A stretch of 64,000 nt of DNA from Druceiella hillmani (Eukaryota; Arthropoda; Insecta; Lepidoptera; Hepialidae). The stretch covers positions 8,815,501 through 8,879,500 of the forward strand of contig JAYKKI010000066.1 in the NCBI GenBank assembly GCA_039881145.1, read 5' to 3'. This document shows positions 9,920-22,130 of this stretch, piece by piece. Every line of letters begins with the position of its first letter. Position 1 is the stretch's first letter. A program made the position numbers and the translations under genes. The notes under the pieces were generated by a model. It did not search any database, had not been told where the DNA came from, and worked only from the letters and a program-made list of their open reading frames with translations.

Positions 9920-11940
9920 TTCGGGTTCGCTTAAATAGTATCAAAATTGACACAAAAACAGGATATTCCCTGTTCTCCACTGCTCATTTTTATCGTGATA
10001 CGATAAGTTTAATAATCATATATAGTTACAAATTTACGCTGATTTCAAACGCATAAACGTAAATTCTCCTTCGTCTTTGTGATCATCCTGTCAAGTGTGT
10101 TGCAGATGAGTGATGTACTACAAGTTCTGTCGCCATTCCTCTCTATCAGCCGCTTTCCAAGTGCATTCTGTATTTGAGGTCTATAAATATCATCGATGGT
10201 ATTTCGCATAGTCTGATACTTTACACTTTGCCCTATGCCATCAGGTGTAGAATATTATCTTTGCTATTTCACGACACGTGTCCTATGCCATCAGGTGTAG
10301 AATATTACCTTTGCTACTTCACAACAAGTGTCTGTAGAATTCTGTTGGGATTTTGACTTAAAACTTGGTTAAGTTCTATCTTGAGTTGGTTTTTCTAACT
10401 TGCTTGAATAATTGGACAGCGAACAAAAGAAATGATAAAACAACGAAACAAACGACAGTAACTTCTTTATCGCGTTGGTAATTAGACGGTAAATGGACCA
10501 GATTATATTTGGAGAGCGACAGATACGAAGGATAAAGAGGCAGTACACAAAATAAGACATTTTAGTTGATAATTTCTCACATGAAATACTGTATATAAGA
10601 AATATAAAAGAATATTAATATGAAACACATGTAAACGATATTGATATTTTAAAAAAGTAATGGACTTTAAATGTTAATATACGGAATAGTAATAAATTTT
10701 TGTCATAGAGTTTTATATTCATTTAAAATATAAGTAAACACACCGTTGAGCTTAACATCGTTAGCTTAACCATTAAAAATTATGATTAAAGATATTAGGA
10801 AAATCAGGGAACAAGTATTTTAGTTATTTTTAATAACATAAAGTTTCATTGCCGCATAATTTCAATTGAGGCATCGATTTTAATATACTAGTTTGAGTTG
10901 GCCGATATGTGTGTATGTATAACAAAATTAAGATATGCTGTGACAGCGGACATTGCCATTAGAAACATTACATTATTTTCCTTAATTTTACTTAATATGG
11001 CCAACTATGTAAACAAAATTTTTAAATGTTTCTACGACCCTAGAAAATGTGATAAAAATTCATTTAAAATGAACAATTAGTTTAAAAAATTTAGAATGAA
11101 TAAAAATTTATTGGTGTAATGCTCGCTTTATACTAATACATGAAATGCTTAGAGATAATTCCATAACGTTTATCGACATGGAATGCTGTCTGCTTAAATT
11201 TATTGATAGATTAATTTATGTAAGAATTTGCAATATTTTTAAAGATCAAATATTACGACGCATAAAGAAAATGGGGTGTTTATACACCTCAAAAATAAAC
11301 ATTTTTAGTTATATTCTTGCAATATAATGAAAAATAAAGTACGTAGAAATTATAGATGATACTTAGAGTACTATATTTTATTCTACGTAATCAAATTTTA
11401 GTCTAGTTTTAGTAGAGTATAATTAATAGAGTAGTAGAGTACAATTAATTTCACTTAAAGTATTCATTTTAAGTGAAATTATTTGAGAATATGTTACTGC
11501 CATAAAGATCAGTAAAATATGGCCAGTATTACAGTATGCGCATATTATCTTAATATAATTAATATTTTTAAATATATTTAAGGAAGTAAGGATGAACTTA
11601 GCAGACATTTCGCTTTCATCATGTGATTCATGGAATACACCTTTATATACTTTTTATCCATTTCGCTTAAGATTTAATCAACTCAAAAGTTGTCATCAAT
11701 CATTCCTATAAAGAAGTAAAGTGCACTCATTTGCACAATTTTCATTTCAATAGATAATAGCAGTTTAATGGGAACCGATATTTCATTTTCTTCATTACAT
11801 CGGTTATTAAATATCATCTAATTTAACTACATATTTTCAAGACACACGTATCATTGTGATTACCACTGTAGCATATAAGATGGGATGTTAGAAATTGTTA
11901 TTTGGTGGCAGTTAAATCATAATATTTAAATAAAAATTTA
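9920..11940 (+). repeat. Tandem unit copy 2, block A (internally deleted)
   Basis: The beginning matches copy 1 (1-330) and copy 3 (22,140-22,400). About 1.1 kb of the copy 1/copy 3 middle is then missing, and homology resumes at the GTTGGGATTTTGACTTA motif near 10,350, which corresponds to about 1,535 and 23,560. The later part (11,080-11,940) matches 25,310-26,210 of copy 3, for example AATAAAAATTTATT, CAGCAGTTTAATGG and the ATTTTCAAGACACACGTAT region. Non-coding. Confidence 0.75.
10232..10331. repeat. Two tandem 50-bp repeats
   Basis: CCTATGCCATCAGGTGTAGA starts at 10,232 and again at 10,282. The two 50-bp units differ at only a few positions, so this duplication is younger than the triplication. 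Copies 1 and 3 have a single equivalent. Confidence 0.9.
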
Positions 11941-12054
11941 TTACGCCACAAAAATATCTGTTACCTCGTACTAAAAATCCAGTACCACGTACCACGCATC
12001 ATATGTGCGCAGTTACGGGTCCAGTACTTATATGATACAACTTCGACGATAAAT

Positions 12055-12180
12055 AACTTACTTTTAAAACTTATAGTTCTAGCTCATATGTCATTAATAC
12101 CGGTTTTCTGCTTATGCCTTTTTGGGTTTGGCCTCGAAGAAATGCGCAAGTTATAGTATTCTCTCTCGTCCTTAACGTTA
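12055..12180 (+). repeat. Left arm of inverted repeat bounding an inverted segment
   Basis: The sequence around CATTAATACCGGTTTTCTGC (12,092) is the reverse complement of 15,411-15,562 apart from small indels. The two arms bound the segment whose order is reversed compared with copies 1 and 3. The arms could be two copies of one mobile repeat; no terminal repeats or target duplication were identified. Confidence 0.85.
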
Positions 12181-12440
12181 CTTTTAGCTTCCATACGATT
12201 GTGAGTGTTCAAGGTTTCGGAATAAATGGATAGACCCAAAATACTATTTTAAATATTAATATTTAACATACATAAACAGCCCAGGCCATCCCTAATTTCG
12301 TTAATTTTGTAAAAATAATCCAAGGATAATCCCAAGACAAACAGGATAAACATCCTTCGAAATAAACGAAATTGATACCGTACGTAAAGCATATGTTAAT
12401 AAAGGAAACGTGTTAGTGTTCTGACTCCAGCCCCCGGCAC

Positions 12441-12575
12441 CCTATAGGAATATTTATTTACTTTGCGTACAATACATTCAAAGGACATAAACTAATTAAA
12501 CTCATAAAGCCGTGTGATTTTAATACGCTGTGGGGCTCGATTTAATTACTCGCCTCTCACACTACGTAGTGCGTA
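12441..12575. promoter_or_regulatory. D core, copy 2 (inverted): conserved non-coding block
   Basis: Read on the minus strand, 72 bases from GTAATTAAATCGAGCCCC to GTCCTTTGA match copy 3 at 69 of 72 positions by eye, while the flanks are much more diverged. It retains TTTATGAG and TTTAATTAG. Either constraint or gene conversion between copies would explain the identity. Confidence 0.55.
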
Positions 12576-13754
12576 ACCCCAGTCCACAACTCCTACCTTC
12601 ATTATATGTTTATTCATAGCTTTTATCACATTACCTACACGCACACGCAACTCGCTCCATGTAACGATATGAATATCAAAGAAACGAATTATCTGCCCGA
12701 GAGTTCAATGTCAATAGAGCTCCACGACGCTTCACCGGATCACGTCTTAATAACTTCGCTCTCTTTAATTGAATATATGTTAACATTTTATGTGCGCCCA
12801 CAAAATTTTCTAAATAAAACGGTTTTAGCGTTGAAGTGACTGTTTGGAACTGACTTATGTAAAATGGACGGTGACTAGCAATATCGTATACAATACCAAA
12901 AACTGGACACATTAAATAATGAAAGCGACACGCGTTATGACATAGTTCTGTACAAGTTGCTTGCAGCTGCCAAAATCTTGCCAACATGGGATGCTTATAA
13001 CTAAATTTATACTTACTATTCTAATATACCTGCTGTAGATTTTGTATTCTATTCCTTTTTGTTATGTTATTAAATTATATGTTCAAGATATATCCAACAC
13101 AGACGAGCAAGTACTACAAAATTTATTTTTCTCTAAGTTTCATTTTACGTTAGACTCTGAGTTCAGAAATGATAAATGTTATAGGTCTACAATATATGGA
13201 TGGATAAGATGATTTTATACGTATGACTCTGGTAGTTAAAAAAATATATGTTTACTTTTTTCCTTAATGTTTTCCAAAACCGAATTACACTATATTTCTT
13301 CTTAATTGTTAACAAATAAAATCGTTTTTACTAGTTAATTCCCTAACATATAAAGAGAAACTAATAATATAATGCACTCCAGCCTTGTGTTCTTATTTGA
13401 CTAGCTAAAAATCACTTAAGCGATATTATCTCTTCATATTTATTACAAGATTTCACTTTGTCATAATAAAAAATCTGTTATCGTTTTATGTTTTCACAAA
13501 AAATCTCATTTACTTAAAATACCCAAATAGACCCAAGAAAAAAAGTCGTGCTATTTAGTTAAAAACCACTATAAAGTGTAATTAAATTATTAACGGAAAT
13601 TATAAAAAAAGTAAGGGTAGCATAAAGTGATATTTAAATGATGCCTTTTATTCAAATATGCCATCACCAGTAAAAAAGACTGGGTAAACGCGATTGGAGT
13701 TACAGAAAAAAAATATAATTTTAATTAAAAGCTTAATACCAAATCCAAAATTAC

Positions 13755-14290
13755 GGGTCTTATTTTTTAATATAAACGACACGTAAAAATGTCATTTATA
13801 TTCTTATATCCCTTGGGCTTTGGCCATTTAAACAATATATAGTATATTTGGGAAGGATCATTACAGTGAACGGGGATGTCACTTTGGAAGTATTATAAGT
13901 TTTTATTAACATTTTTCTTCTAACTCGAAGATGAATGCATAAGTCTATAAACTTATAGGACCTACTATATCCAAATGTTTCATTTGTCTCGCGGAGATTT
14001 TATGGAGCCAAGTGACTCACGGGGTTTATTTATTAATATAAATGATACGTAAAAATGCTATTTATGCAATTATAAATCCTGGACGCAACAATACATCGAT
14101 TTTTTCATGGTACTACATTTTCGGCATTGGCTATTTAAACAATATGTAGAATATTTGGGATCATTAGTGTGAACGATGCTAGTGGGATGCCACTTCGGAT
14201 ATGTTAAAAGTTTTTCTTAAACTTTTTCTTATAATCTCCAAGATGAATGTATAAGTCTATAATATTATGGAAGGTACCCAAGTGTTACCA
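13755..14290 (+). repeat. Local direct duplication inside the inverted segment
   Basis: Unit 1 (13,755-13,985) and unit 2 (14,021-14,290) share AATATAAAYGAYACGTAAAA, then GGCYATTTAAACAATAT, TATTTGGGA, GTCACTTTGGA against GCCACTTCGGA, and AAGATGAATG.ATAAGTCTAT. Unit 2 has an extra insertion in its centre. I saw no equivalent in copy 3. Confidence 0.8.
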
Positions 14291-15410
14291 TCACATCTTT
14301 CTCAACTTTACCAGCCATACTATATACAAGTGAAGGCTCTATATGCATGGGGCTTTTGTTTTATTAATGGGCTTCTCAACTCGCGCGTTAGGACCGCAGT
14401 GAGTAGATAGTTTCTTTTAAAAGACCTATATCATATTCACAAAGTATTTTGGACTTCAAGGGAACTCACAAATATGCAGCGTTCCCAACAAATTTTACTT
14501 TACGTTTTATTTATAATAGATGAAATAATTGTACACATATCTTAAACCAATCCACTTGATTTAAAACTTTAGAATCCAAAAGTTGATCTTTTGAATAACA
14601 AGCCACTATTTGGGACGGAGTAGGGGAAGTTAATTTCCAGTCCTAATTTCGTTCGCATATTGTTGCGGACATCAGGTAGGGTACCAGCTACACCATAGCG
14701 TTAGTTTGTTCACAATGAACATATTTATTGAATATACCTAACCTCACTCATCACTAGTTACATATTTTAATACAATTTCTAAAAGGGAATTCTTTTAGGT
14801 GGCATTGCATTGAAATACTTTCGTTTCTACCACTAGCGCTACCATTCATATTAAATATAGAGTACGAATCATCTTTTTAGTATTTTTTGCTCAACGAGTA
14901 ACCACTCTCTACGATTTTAGTACTTGTCCTCCAATAGCGTTTTCGTAAAATCAGTGGAAACAACCATATCACAATTCTGAGCCGACGTACATAAGCATTT
15001 GAATTGGTCATTTAGTCTTTGATTCACTCACTAATATCCTATTATGTATACATATTTTTACCCTGTTGGGATTTCGTATTCATTATTGACACTCAATATA
15101 TTTAATATTATTTCGTAAATTCAAAGGAACAACAAGTAAATTTTGTATAAAAACTTTTTGATATTTCCCGCATAATATGTGAAATAAACGTTATGTTATT
15201 GAAAACAATAGGAGTTACGAAGCCGTTGATTCGCGTGCACAGCTGGTATCTAGCCGGTTTTTGTTTTTTTTGTTTATGGAAATTTTTCATATTAGTCTTG
15301 TAAATTTACTTGAGGAATATGCTCTTACTAAATAGGAAACGGAAAAACATTCGGCGTAATGAAATGTAAAAAAATACTGCAATAGAATATACTTACGAGT
15401 TCTCGTAATA

Positions 15411-15562
15411 AAATGTCGTATCGCTAAGAATGAGAGAGAGAGTACTATAACTCTTCGAGGACATACCCAAAAAGGCATAGGCAGAAAACCGGTATTAATG
15501 ACATGGTAGCTAGAACCACGTTACTTCACTTGGTAGCTAGAATCAAGTTTCAAAAGTAAGTT
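15411..15562 (-). repeat. Right arm of inverted repeat bounding an inverted segment
   Basis: This is the reverse complement of 12,055-12,180 (GCAGAAAACCGGTATTAATG at 15,481). It also holds an internal short duplication of the GGTAGCTAGAA motif that the left arm lacks. Confidence 0.85.
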
Positions 15563-15640
15563 TTTTTATTCCGTTTTAGGTGACTAATAGAATTGGAGGC
15601 TGGAAGAATGGAGACTCCGAACTAAAGTTCAAAATTCCGG

Positions 15641-15669
15641 TAGACCGAAGATATATGATCTTCGGTCTA
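15641..15669. repeat. Short perfect hairpin
   Basis: TAGACCGAAGAT and ATCTTCGGTCTA are perfect 12-bp arms around a 5-base loop. No T-run or other context links it to a terminator or a microRNA. Confidence 0.7.
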
Positions 15670-15906
15670 TCATAACATTTAGACTTTAGTTAGCAAACTT
15701 TTGAGATGCAAAACCATAAACACGAGTTATTGGAAATGCTTAGGGAAGTGATATGCCTAGTGCTGACCCTCGACAATTTGAGCATAATGATAAAATTAAA
15801 ATAGAATTGATAATCGTATAATATTGTAGTTTATGATATTATGATATTGCAGAGAAAACCTTATGTAGACTTCGTATGTGAGATATTTTATAATAAAAAT
15901 CGCCCG

Positions 15907-15908
<2 letters not shown>

Positions 15909-15988
<80 letters not shown>
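15909..15988. repeat. (TA)n microsatellite
   Basis: TA dinucleotide run with one TATG interruption near 15,942. Its apparent Tyr-Ile frames on both strands are artefacts. Confidence 0.95.
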
Positions 15989-15990
<2 letters not shown>

Positions 15991-16377
15991 ATTACCAGTA
16001 TTGTCTTTTCTAACATTGAATATTGGATAAAACATGTTGAAGACAAACGTAAAATCGGTTCACTGGCAAACAATATATAATTTGATTATTATTAATTTAT
16101 TATATATGAATGGCAGCTTTAAATAATTGTTACCTTAATGTAAATATTTTAACTATCTTTGAAACTCAAAAGTTGAACCACAAACACTAAACCTTATTAC
16201 TTTATACAACGTACAAAAAAAATATGTTATGTAATATTTACGTCAGTAAAATGACTGCAACATTATATAGCATGCTTTCTTCCAGAAGTGAAGAATATAA
16301 TACAGAATTAATTTTAAATCTATTCACTAATTATTATTTTTTACAATGAATTTATTAAACCCTAATATTTAATTTAT

Positions 16378-16668
16378 TTGACGTAAATTTTATAGAAATT
16401 CATTATCACCTAATTTTTATTCACAACTAAATGAAAGTACGCGATATAGTAGTATTTCTACTTTATTTAAATTCTTAACTACCATCTAGGTTTCGTTGGA
16501 TGACAACATCTTCAATATGTGTAAATCCTGACAAATTTCCATTTGTAAATTTTTACAAATTGCTCACTTGAAGATATAGTCACGCAACAAAACCTAGGTT
16601 GCGGTTAAGAATTTAAATAAAGTAAAAATAATACTTTATCGCGTAGTTTCATTTAACAGTGAAAATCG
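16378..16668. mobile_element. Foldback MITE, copy FB1 (near full length)
   Basis: The left arm (ACTAAATGAAAGTACGCGAT, then TATTTCTACTTTATTTAAAT, CCATCTAGGTTTCGTTG, ACAACATCTTCA) is mirrored by the right arm (GAAGATATAG, AACCTAGGTTGCGGTTAAGA, ATTTAAATAAAGTAAAAATA, CGCGTAGTTTCATTTAA). This copy preserves the whole layout of the family: outer arm, inner arm and short centre. No open frame. Five more copies lie in this window. Confidence 0.85.
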
Positions 16669-16724
16669 AATATTTTAATTTCACTTATAAATTATGAGCT
16701 TCATTTCTCTGATTCTCTAGAATT

Positions 16725-16773
16725 CATATATTAGTTGCTATTACTACTACATATATTAGTTGCTATAACTACG
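16725..16773. repeat. Two tandem 25-bp repeats
   Basis: CATATATTAGTTGCTAT starts at 16,725 and again at 16,750, next to foldback copy FB1. Confidence 0.8.
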
Positions 16774-17000
16774 TGGAGATAACCAATGAAAATGACTCAA
16801 AATATAATCAGTAAAATATTGTTTGTTTTTCACTATTAACCATTTATGTAGAAAAAGGCTGCCACGACCTTCAAAAATTGTAAGGTTAAATTTTCTATCG
16901 AATATTTCTGAATCTTTGTTTTTATAAATTTTATAGGTGCAACGGCTGCCAAAGTAATAATTATTTTATTTTTTCTGGAATATCGTTAAAAAGAACTGGA
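16770..17000 (+). repeat. Tandem unit copy 2, block E (partial)
   Basis: AAAATGACTCAA, a TTGTTTTTCA run, TTATGTAGAAAAA, GCCACGACCTTCAAAAA and TTTTATAAATTTTAT occur in the same order as AGATGACTCAA through GTCACAACCTTCAAAAA at 7,741-7,900. The GC-rich first half of block E is missing in this copy. Confidence 0.65.
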
Positions 17001-17241
17001 AAAAAATGTTTCATCCTCAAGCTTGATATGCGGAAAGTTCAATCAAAAACAAAAAGAATGTTAAAATTTAATTTAACTACTTTATTTATTGGCCTAGATA
17101 TTCTACTTATATTTGGAAAATTTCATTGCGATCAGATTTTATTCAAAATAGTTATGATGCTGTAATATATTCAATTTTACACAATTTATTTATATAACCC
17201 TAAAAACCTCGCGCGCATATCACAATTAAATTTTTCACAAG

Positions 17242-17491
17242 CATATTATGATTTAACATTCCTCTGTATTGTATATGATGATTCAATATTTCGTTGTATG
17301 CACATCATGATTCAAAATTTCGCTGCATCCACATCATGATTCAATATTTTGCTGCATCCACAGCGTGATTCAATATTCTGCTGCATGCATATCTTGATTC
17401 CATAGTTCGCTGTATATATAGCATGATTCCATATTTCGATACATACATAACTTTATTCAATATTTTGCTGCATGCACAGCATGTTTCCATA
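17242..17491. repeat. 29-bp minisatellite, about 8.5 units
   Basis: Units of the form ATCATGATTCAATATTTCGC plus TGCATGCAC follow each other with a constant 29-base period (starts near 17,277, 17,306, 17,335, 17,364 and so on). They diverge towards both ends. There are no spacers, so it is not a CRISPR array. Confidence 0.93.
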
Positions 17492-17499
17492 CTAGAAAA

Positions 17500-18140
17500 T
17501 TTTCTTTAGAGCTTTTATTTCCTTTTTTCAAAATTTTCAATGTTAGTGAAATATTCTCTCATAGAAAATTAATTTATTATTCTTTAAAGATATGTCTAAC
17601 TTTTTGTGTGTTATTCTAAACCATCTCCAAAATATTTAATACGTACATTTTTTTTATTACTTTCATATTTCTTCTCTTCACATTTTATTTTCGTACTCTA
17701 TAGAAATTTATTTTTTATGAAATTTATTAACGTACATCCTAAGAAAGAACAACGTCCCGATGCAGATTCTAGTATCGTAAAAATCTAAACAATGATAAAT
17801 GATGGGGACAAATGATGGGGACACGTACGGAATATTGTTTCAACTGAAAAAAAATTATATTCTTTTCTAAAGAACCATACATTACATAAATAATTAAAGT
17901 TTTATATTCACAATGAGTTATTAACATGGAGGCACGCTGTAACATATAACATATATGTTAAAAAGAATGTCAAAAGCGCTGCGGAATGGAGAATTTTTTT
18001 TCGTTCAATCCTTTTCATTCATCGCTTTAATGTATTTCTGTATAACGCTATTGCTCACTCCGCGGGTGTGTGCTTTGTCATCGGCTAGTGTGCCGATTTC
18101 GAATTTTGAAGTTGGTGATAAATATAAGTCGGGAGCTGAA
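17500..18140. other. AT-rich stretch, nothing recognised
   Basis: No gene, long repeat or match to copies 1 or 3 was recognised. Confidence 0.5.
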
Positions 18141-18364
18141 TATATTTGGCGTTAATTTTGTAGAAATTCATTATTCACAATTAAATGAAACTACGCGATG
18201 TAGTATTATTTCTTTCTTGATTGTAGTATTATTTCTTTCTTTAAGTTCTTTAACACGACTTGCTAACAGGCCAGATGAAGATATCATACAACGAACTCGT
18301 GTTGAAGAACTTAAAGAAAGTGGAAATAATTTTACATCACGTATTTTCATTTAATTGTGAATAA
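18141..18364. mobile_element. Foldback MITE, copy FB2
   Basis: It opens TATATTTGGCGTTAATTTTG and then TAGAAATTCATTATTCACAA, with AATTAAATGAAACTACGCGA. It closes with ACATCACGTATTTTCATTTA and ATTGTGAATAA. The inner arms are TTAAGTTCTTTAACACGA and its mirror TCGTGTTGAAGAACTTAA. A small local duplication of GTAGTATTATTTCTTTCTT lies in the left arm. Two overlapping plus-strand frames here are products of the repeat. Confidence 0.88.
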
Positions 18365-18405
18365 CTCGGAAGGTTTAACAAGTAATCAATATTTTAAAAT
18401 TTTTG

Positions 18406-18547
<142 letters not shown>

Positions 18548-18727
18548 TATTACTTTTAATCTTGAAATGACATGCGGCTCCATCAGATTATTCTACAATT
18601 TTTATTAGATTTGGCGGATTCTTCTCCATTCACTGGCTAACTATAAAAAAGTGTAATCATTTTCCAATCGACTTTTCAAATAATTTAATTTTCGTAAACA
18701 ACTTTCTACAAAAAATCCCTATCTTCA

Positions 18728-18945
18728 TCTTCCGATAGTATTTTTGAGGATCTTCTTGCTTCCTTTTTCTGCTCACTATTGTTTATTTTTTTTTTTCGTA
18801 AAGTATTTTGTGACTTCCGATAGTGTTTTGTGGATCTTCTTTCTTGCTTTTCTTGCTTCCGATAGTGTTTTAAGGATCTTTTTGACTTCCAAGAGTGTTT
18901 TGTGGATCTTCTTGCTTCATCTTTCTGCTCACTGTTGTTTAATTT
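18728..18945. repeat. Degenerate tandem repeat (GATAGTGTTTTGTGGATCTT)
   Basis: CTTCCGATAGTGTTTTGTGG or a close variant followed by ATCTTCTTGCTT recurs at about 18,731, 18,816, 18,858 and 18,888 with variable spacing. The two outer units also share TTCTGCTCACTRTTGTTTA. The small frame across it is repetitive and not a gene. Confidence 0.85.
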
Positions 18946-18949
18946 ATTT

Positions 18950-20700
18950 TATCTTGAAATTTTTCGTGGAATTATTTATTTATTAATATTATAAGATACT
19001 CATGTACATTTGTTTTCACCAATAAATTTTACATTTAGATTTTTAATTTATATTAGGCATTTGATCTTATGCAAACTTCTGTGTAATTCACGAAGCATTT
19101 GCTTTCACCGTCTGGAACGTGTGTCTTTTCATTTTCTCATTTTCTTTTTATCGTACGTTAATTCTGCTAAACCCATGGCTTATTTTCATACTTAAGTATA
19201 GCACATACGGACGCGCCACTTTTGACATGTTTTTAGTTTGCTTTGGCTTGAGAATATGTTGTTTGACGGGGTTGATGTTCCTAACGTTGAACACTTTATG
19301 CATGGAAATAATTTTGCAGGCGTACTAGCCTGGCAATGAAGGCTGAGCGTCAAGGCACTTCAAAAATTGAGTGAGTGTGCCTTTTTATACAGAGCTCGTC
19401 GGGAATTTGTTTTTCAGTGAGTCATTTCAAAATTACAAAGGCTGTAATTTCTTTTAGACCGTCAACATTAGCAAGCGACGGTTAAAATTGGTCATATGAC
19501 TGAAAATGCTAAGTTAGGCAGGGATGTAAGACTGCATTATTTCTCTGTCTTAATAGATTTCTTTCTCTTTTCTTCCGAATTTATGTTTTGATATTCACCC
19601 TTATATATTGATAGGTTTAATGTGATTAAATTTTGTAAAATTTATTTTTTATTGTAAATTATATGGATTATCTTAAGTCTTGATTCTCAACCTCAGGTAC
19701 ATGATATTAGATATATCTCTAAAAATCTAGTTACTATACTTATCTCTAAACATTATACCTTGGGTATTTCTTCAGTAATTATGCTGCCAAACTGCAGAAT
19801 AAACTGGATCGTGATATCCAAAATATGCTGTCCCATCACACATTCAAAGTCATCTGAAAAGAAGTATTTCGTAATTACCATTTGTAACACTCTGTCACCC
19901 CCGCCCCGGATATCTCTTCTAAACCCTCTTTATAATATATGTGTATTTAAGTATTTCTTAGATATTTTTAACAATACTTGCCATTTTTTACTTTTGCTAC
20001 CATGAGAATTTATTTGATATGGCTTTATTTTTTTTGTTCTGCGAATTCATTCACAATTTCATTACTAGATCGTTCGGTAAATGCAAGAAATTGCTCCCCT
20101 GGCGACAAGTTTGTCGTATGTATCCGTATATTAAAAGCAATTGAGACACAAATAAATTATATTTTCACAATTTACTTTGTTAAATTTAAATGTTTTAAAA
20201 CTCATTGCAAACAAACTACCGAATAACTACTAAAAAAAATTAAAAAATGTCCGTGACATTTTTTTATTTTTCGTGCGTTTGACCTTCAGTTAGAGATGAT
20301 TTAACCCAGTCTGCAAAAAACCCACCCCTTGTCCGTCGTCAGCCAGCCAAGGGACAGTAAAAACCGAGACCCTGCTGGTTCAGCGAGTGGCACCAAGTCC
20401 ACCCGCCCAACCGCTAGTTAGGCCCGACAACTATTTTTGTACAGCATTTTCCATGCATTACTATTTATATTATCTGTGTAAATGAAAACTTTGATTTAAC
20501 AGGTCCAACACAGTTACAATATATTGAAAATTCCTTTCAATTATGAAATAACATCATTTAACTTAATATAAAGAAAAATAGCAACATGGTAAAATTAATA
20601 AACTAAGAAGAAACAAACAACAGGAGTTTTGTGTTATCCGAAAACAACAATATTGCACGGGGTTGATGTGTAAACCTGTCAAGACTTGTCGCAGAGCTAA
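18950..20700. other. AT-rich spacer with one GC-rich patch
   Basis: No gene was identified. Short overlapping frames between 19,010 and 20,226 have no recognisable domain. A GC-rich patch at 20,265-20,440 is listed separately. Confidence 0.5.
20265..20440. other. GC-rich patch of unknown nature, possibly TE-derived
   Basis: The sequence from GACCTTCAGTTAGAG to CCGCTAGTTAGGCCCG is much richer in G/C than its surroundings. It is absent from the equivalent interval between blocks E and F of copy 1. The minus strand gives a partly open translation containing LNQQGLGFYCPLAG. I could not assign it to a family; an exon or a transposon tail are both possible. Confidence 0.3.
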
Positions 20701-20709
20701 ATATCTAAA

Positions 20710-22130
20710 ACATTGTGTATATCTATTGTAAAATAAAATAGTGGAAAGTATAAATGTCGGTGGCCGTGTAAGCCTTAGTTCACTCTAATAAATTTCTTTC
20801 GAATGCCATCACGTACTCTATTCTGATCTTTGTTCAGCATTCATCAGCATCTGAGTGACGTTTCAATGTTTCAAAAGACGACCATGCATTGTTCAAATAT
20901 AATTTTGCACTTGAAAATATTTCATTCGTCGAAAGGGATACGGCTAAAGCGGCGGCCGGTCCCGATATGCTTGTTACAGTCCCGTCTCACGGAGTCCGCT
21001 TCAAGAATCTTGAGAGTGTTCGTTTAACCGCTCGTTTTGCATTTTCTCGGTTGACCCACGTTTGTTACTTGTGAGTTGTATGGGGTCGAGTCGTGTAATG
21101 TGAGTTTATATATATGAAATGCGATCGCTGTAAGCGAGTACTTTAGTTACGTCATAATATCTACGCAGAGTTTTACAAGTTAAACGGTTTTGTAATTTAA
21201 TTATTACAATAATTGGTTGCTCGTTACATATTTTTGTGAGAGGAACCGTAATTCATGAGAGATATATTAAACGGGAAAAACGGAAACCAGACCATTTACT
21301 CCGCATATGCGGCTGAGAGGCAATTAACTTTCTGAACTATATAATGTTTAACGTTTGGAAGGGATCTTTTTAAACTAGATACATTTTTAACATTATCTTG
21401 TTCAAAAATATCCTATATTACTATTCTTATCAATGTAAGCCACTAAATATTTTGAATATTACCATTGCAATAAAAATTAAGCTAAAGCATGAAAATATTA
21501 TGATTTCATATGTTACCGTAGTCTCAGCCAATACTCGGCTCGAAGTATTTACTCAGGCCACGGTAATGAATCGCATGTTACGTCTTTTTGTTACTAGTTA
21601 ATAAATTGCACATTTTTGGGGGAAAAACAGGAATTATGTCTGTCCCCTCATAATTATTTTTTGCAGGCAAAATGTTTTATATAATATAATAAAAACCAGA
21701 GCCTCTCCTTTGTATATACGGCTGAGAGGGTATGATATTTAATATAGTTTATTTCAAGGATGTTTATTTTAAGATGCTTATGGTAGTGAATAACAACAAA
21801 CATTTTATATTTTTATGTATTACCAATATTGTAAAATTTAGGCAAACATATGATACTGCTTTGATTTCAACTAGAACAGATTACTGAAATAATAAGGAAC
21901 TGTCAAACTGTGTAAACTGGATTGAAGTGTTATCTTGTTCAGATTTGGTACAATCAAATAGCAGGTATATTAAAATGTTCGTTCAGGATGATACTACAAA
22001 CGGTAGTAAAAGTCCATTGATTTGCAGCTTGTAGTCGATGTAATTGAATACGTATCCATTAAGATAATAATGCAAATAGTACTTGATTCTACGACTTATA
22101 AATCTTAGCTAAAATCGGCACAAGAAGATA
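20710..22130 (+). repeat. Tandem unit copy 2, block F (non-coding)
   Basis: Collinear with 8,830-9,900 (copy 1); see the shared anchors listed there. It includes the eroded GC-rich core near 20,935-21,065. Copy 2 has extra sequence around 21,360-21,680 that copy 1 lacks. It runs directly into block A of copy 3 near 22,140, as F of copy 1 runs into block A of copy 2 near 9,920, which confirms a head-to-tail arrangement. Confidence 0.8.

Larger units (their letters stand above)
12200..15410 (-). repeat. Tandem unit copy 2, inverted segment carrying block D
   Basis: In reverse orientation this segment is collinear with copy 3. Near 15,220-15,240 the minus strand (CAGCTGTGCACGCGAATC, then GGCTTCGTAACTC) matches 26,450-26,480. 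The end near 12,310-13,060 matches 29,620-30,350. Block D is therefore reversed only in copy 2, and the reversed part ends at the two inverted-repeat arms. A 103-codon frame on the minus strand (12,987-12,676) is not preserved in the paralogous copies and is not annotated as a gene. Confidence 0.85.

Noticed and set aside
12676..12987. 103-codon minus-strand frame in block D of copy 2
   Set aside because: Copies 1 and 3 have stops and indels throughout the same stretch; conservation is at the DNA level outside this frame.
15841..16080. Tyr-Ile repeat frames over (TA)n, also at 18,357-18,608 and 36,495-36,752
   Set aside because: Direct translations of microsatellites.
17242..17491. Possible CRISPR-like array
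   Set aside because: The 29-bp units abut without spacers and the DNA is animal nuclear sequence, so it is a minisatellite.
20830..21074. Two overlapping 61-65 codon frames in the F core of copy 2
   Set aside because: Not preserved in the F core of copy 1.
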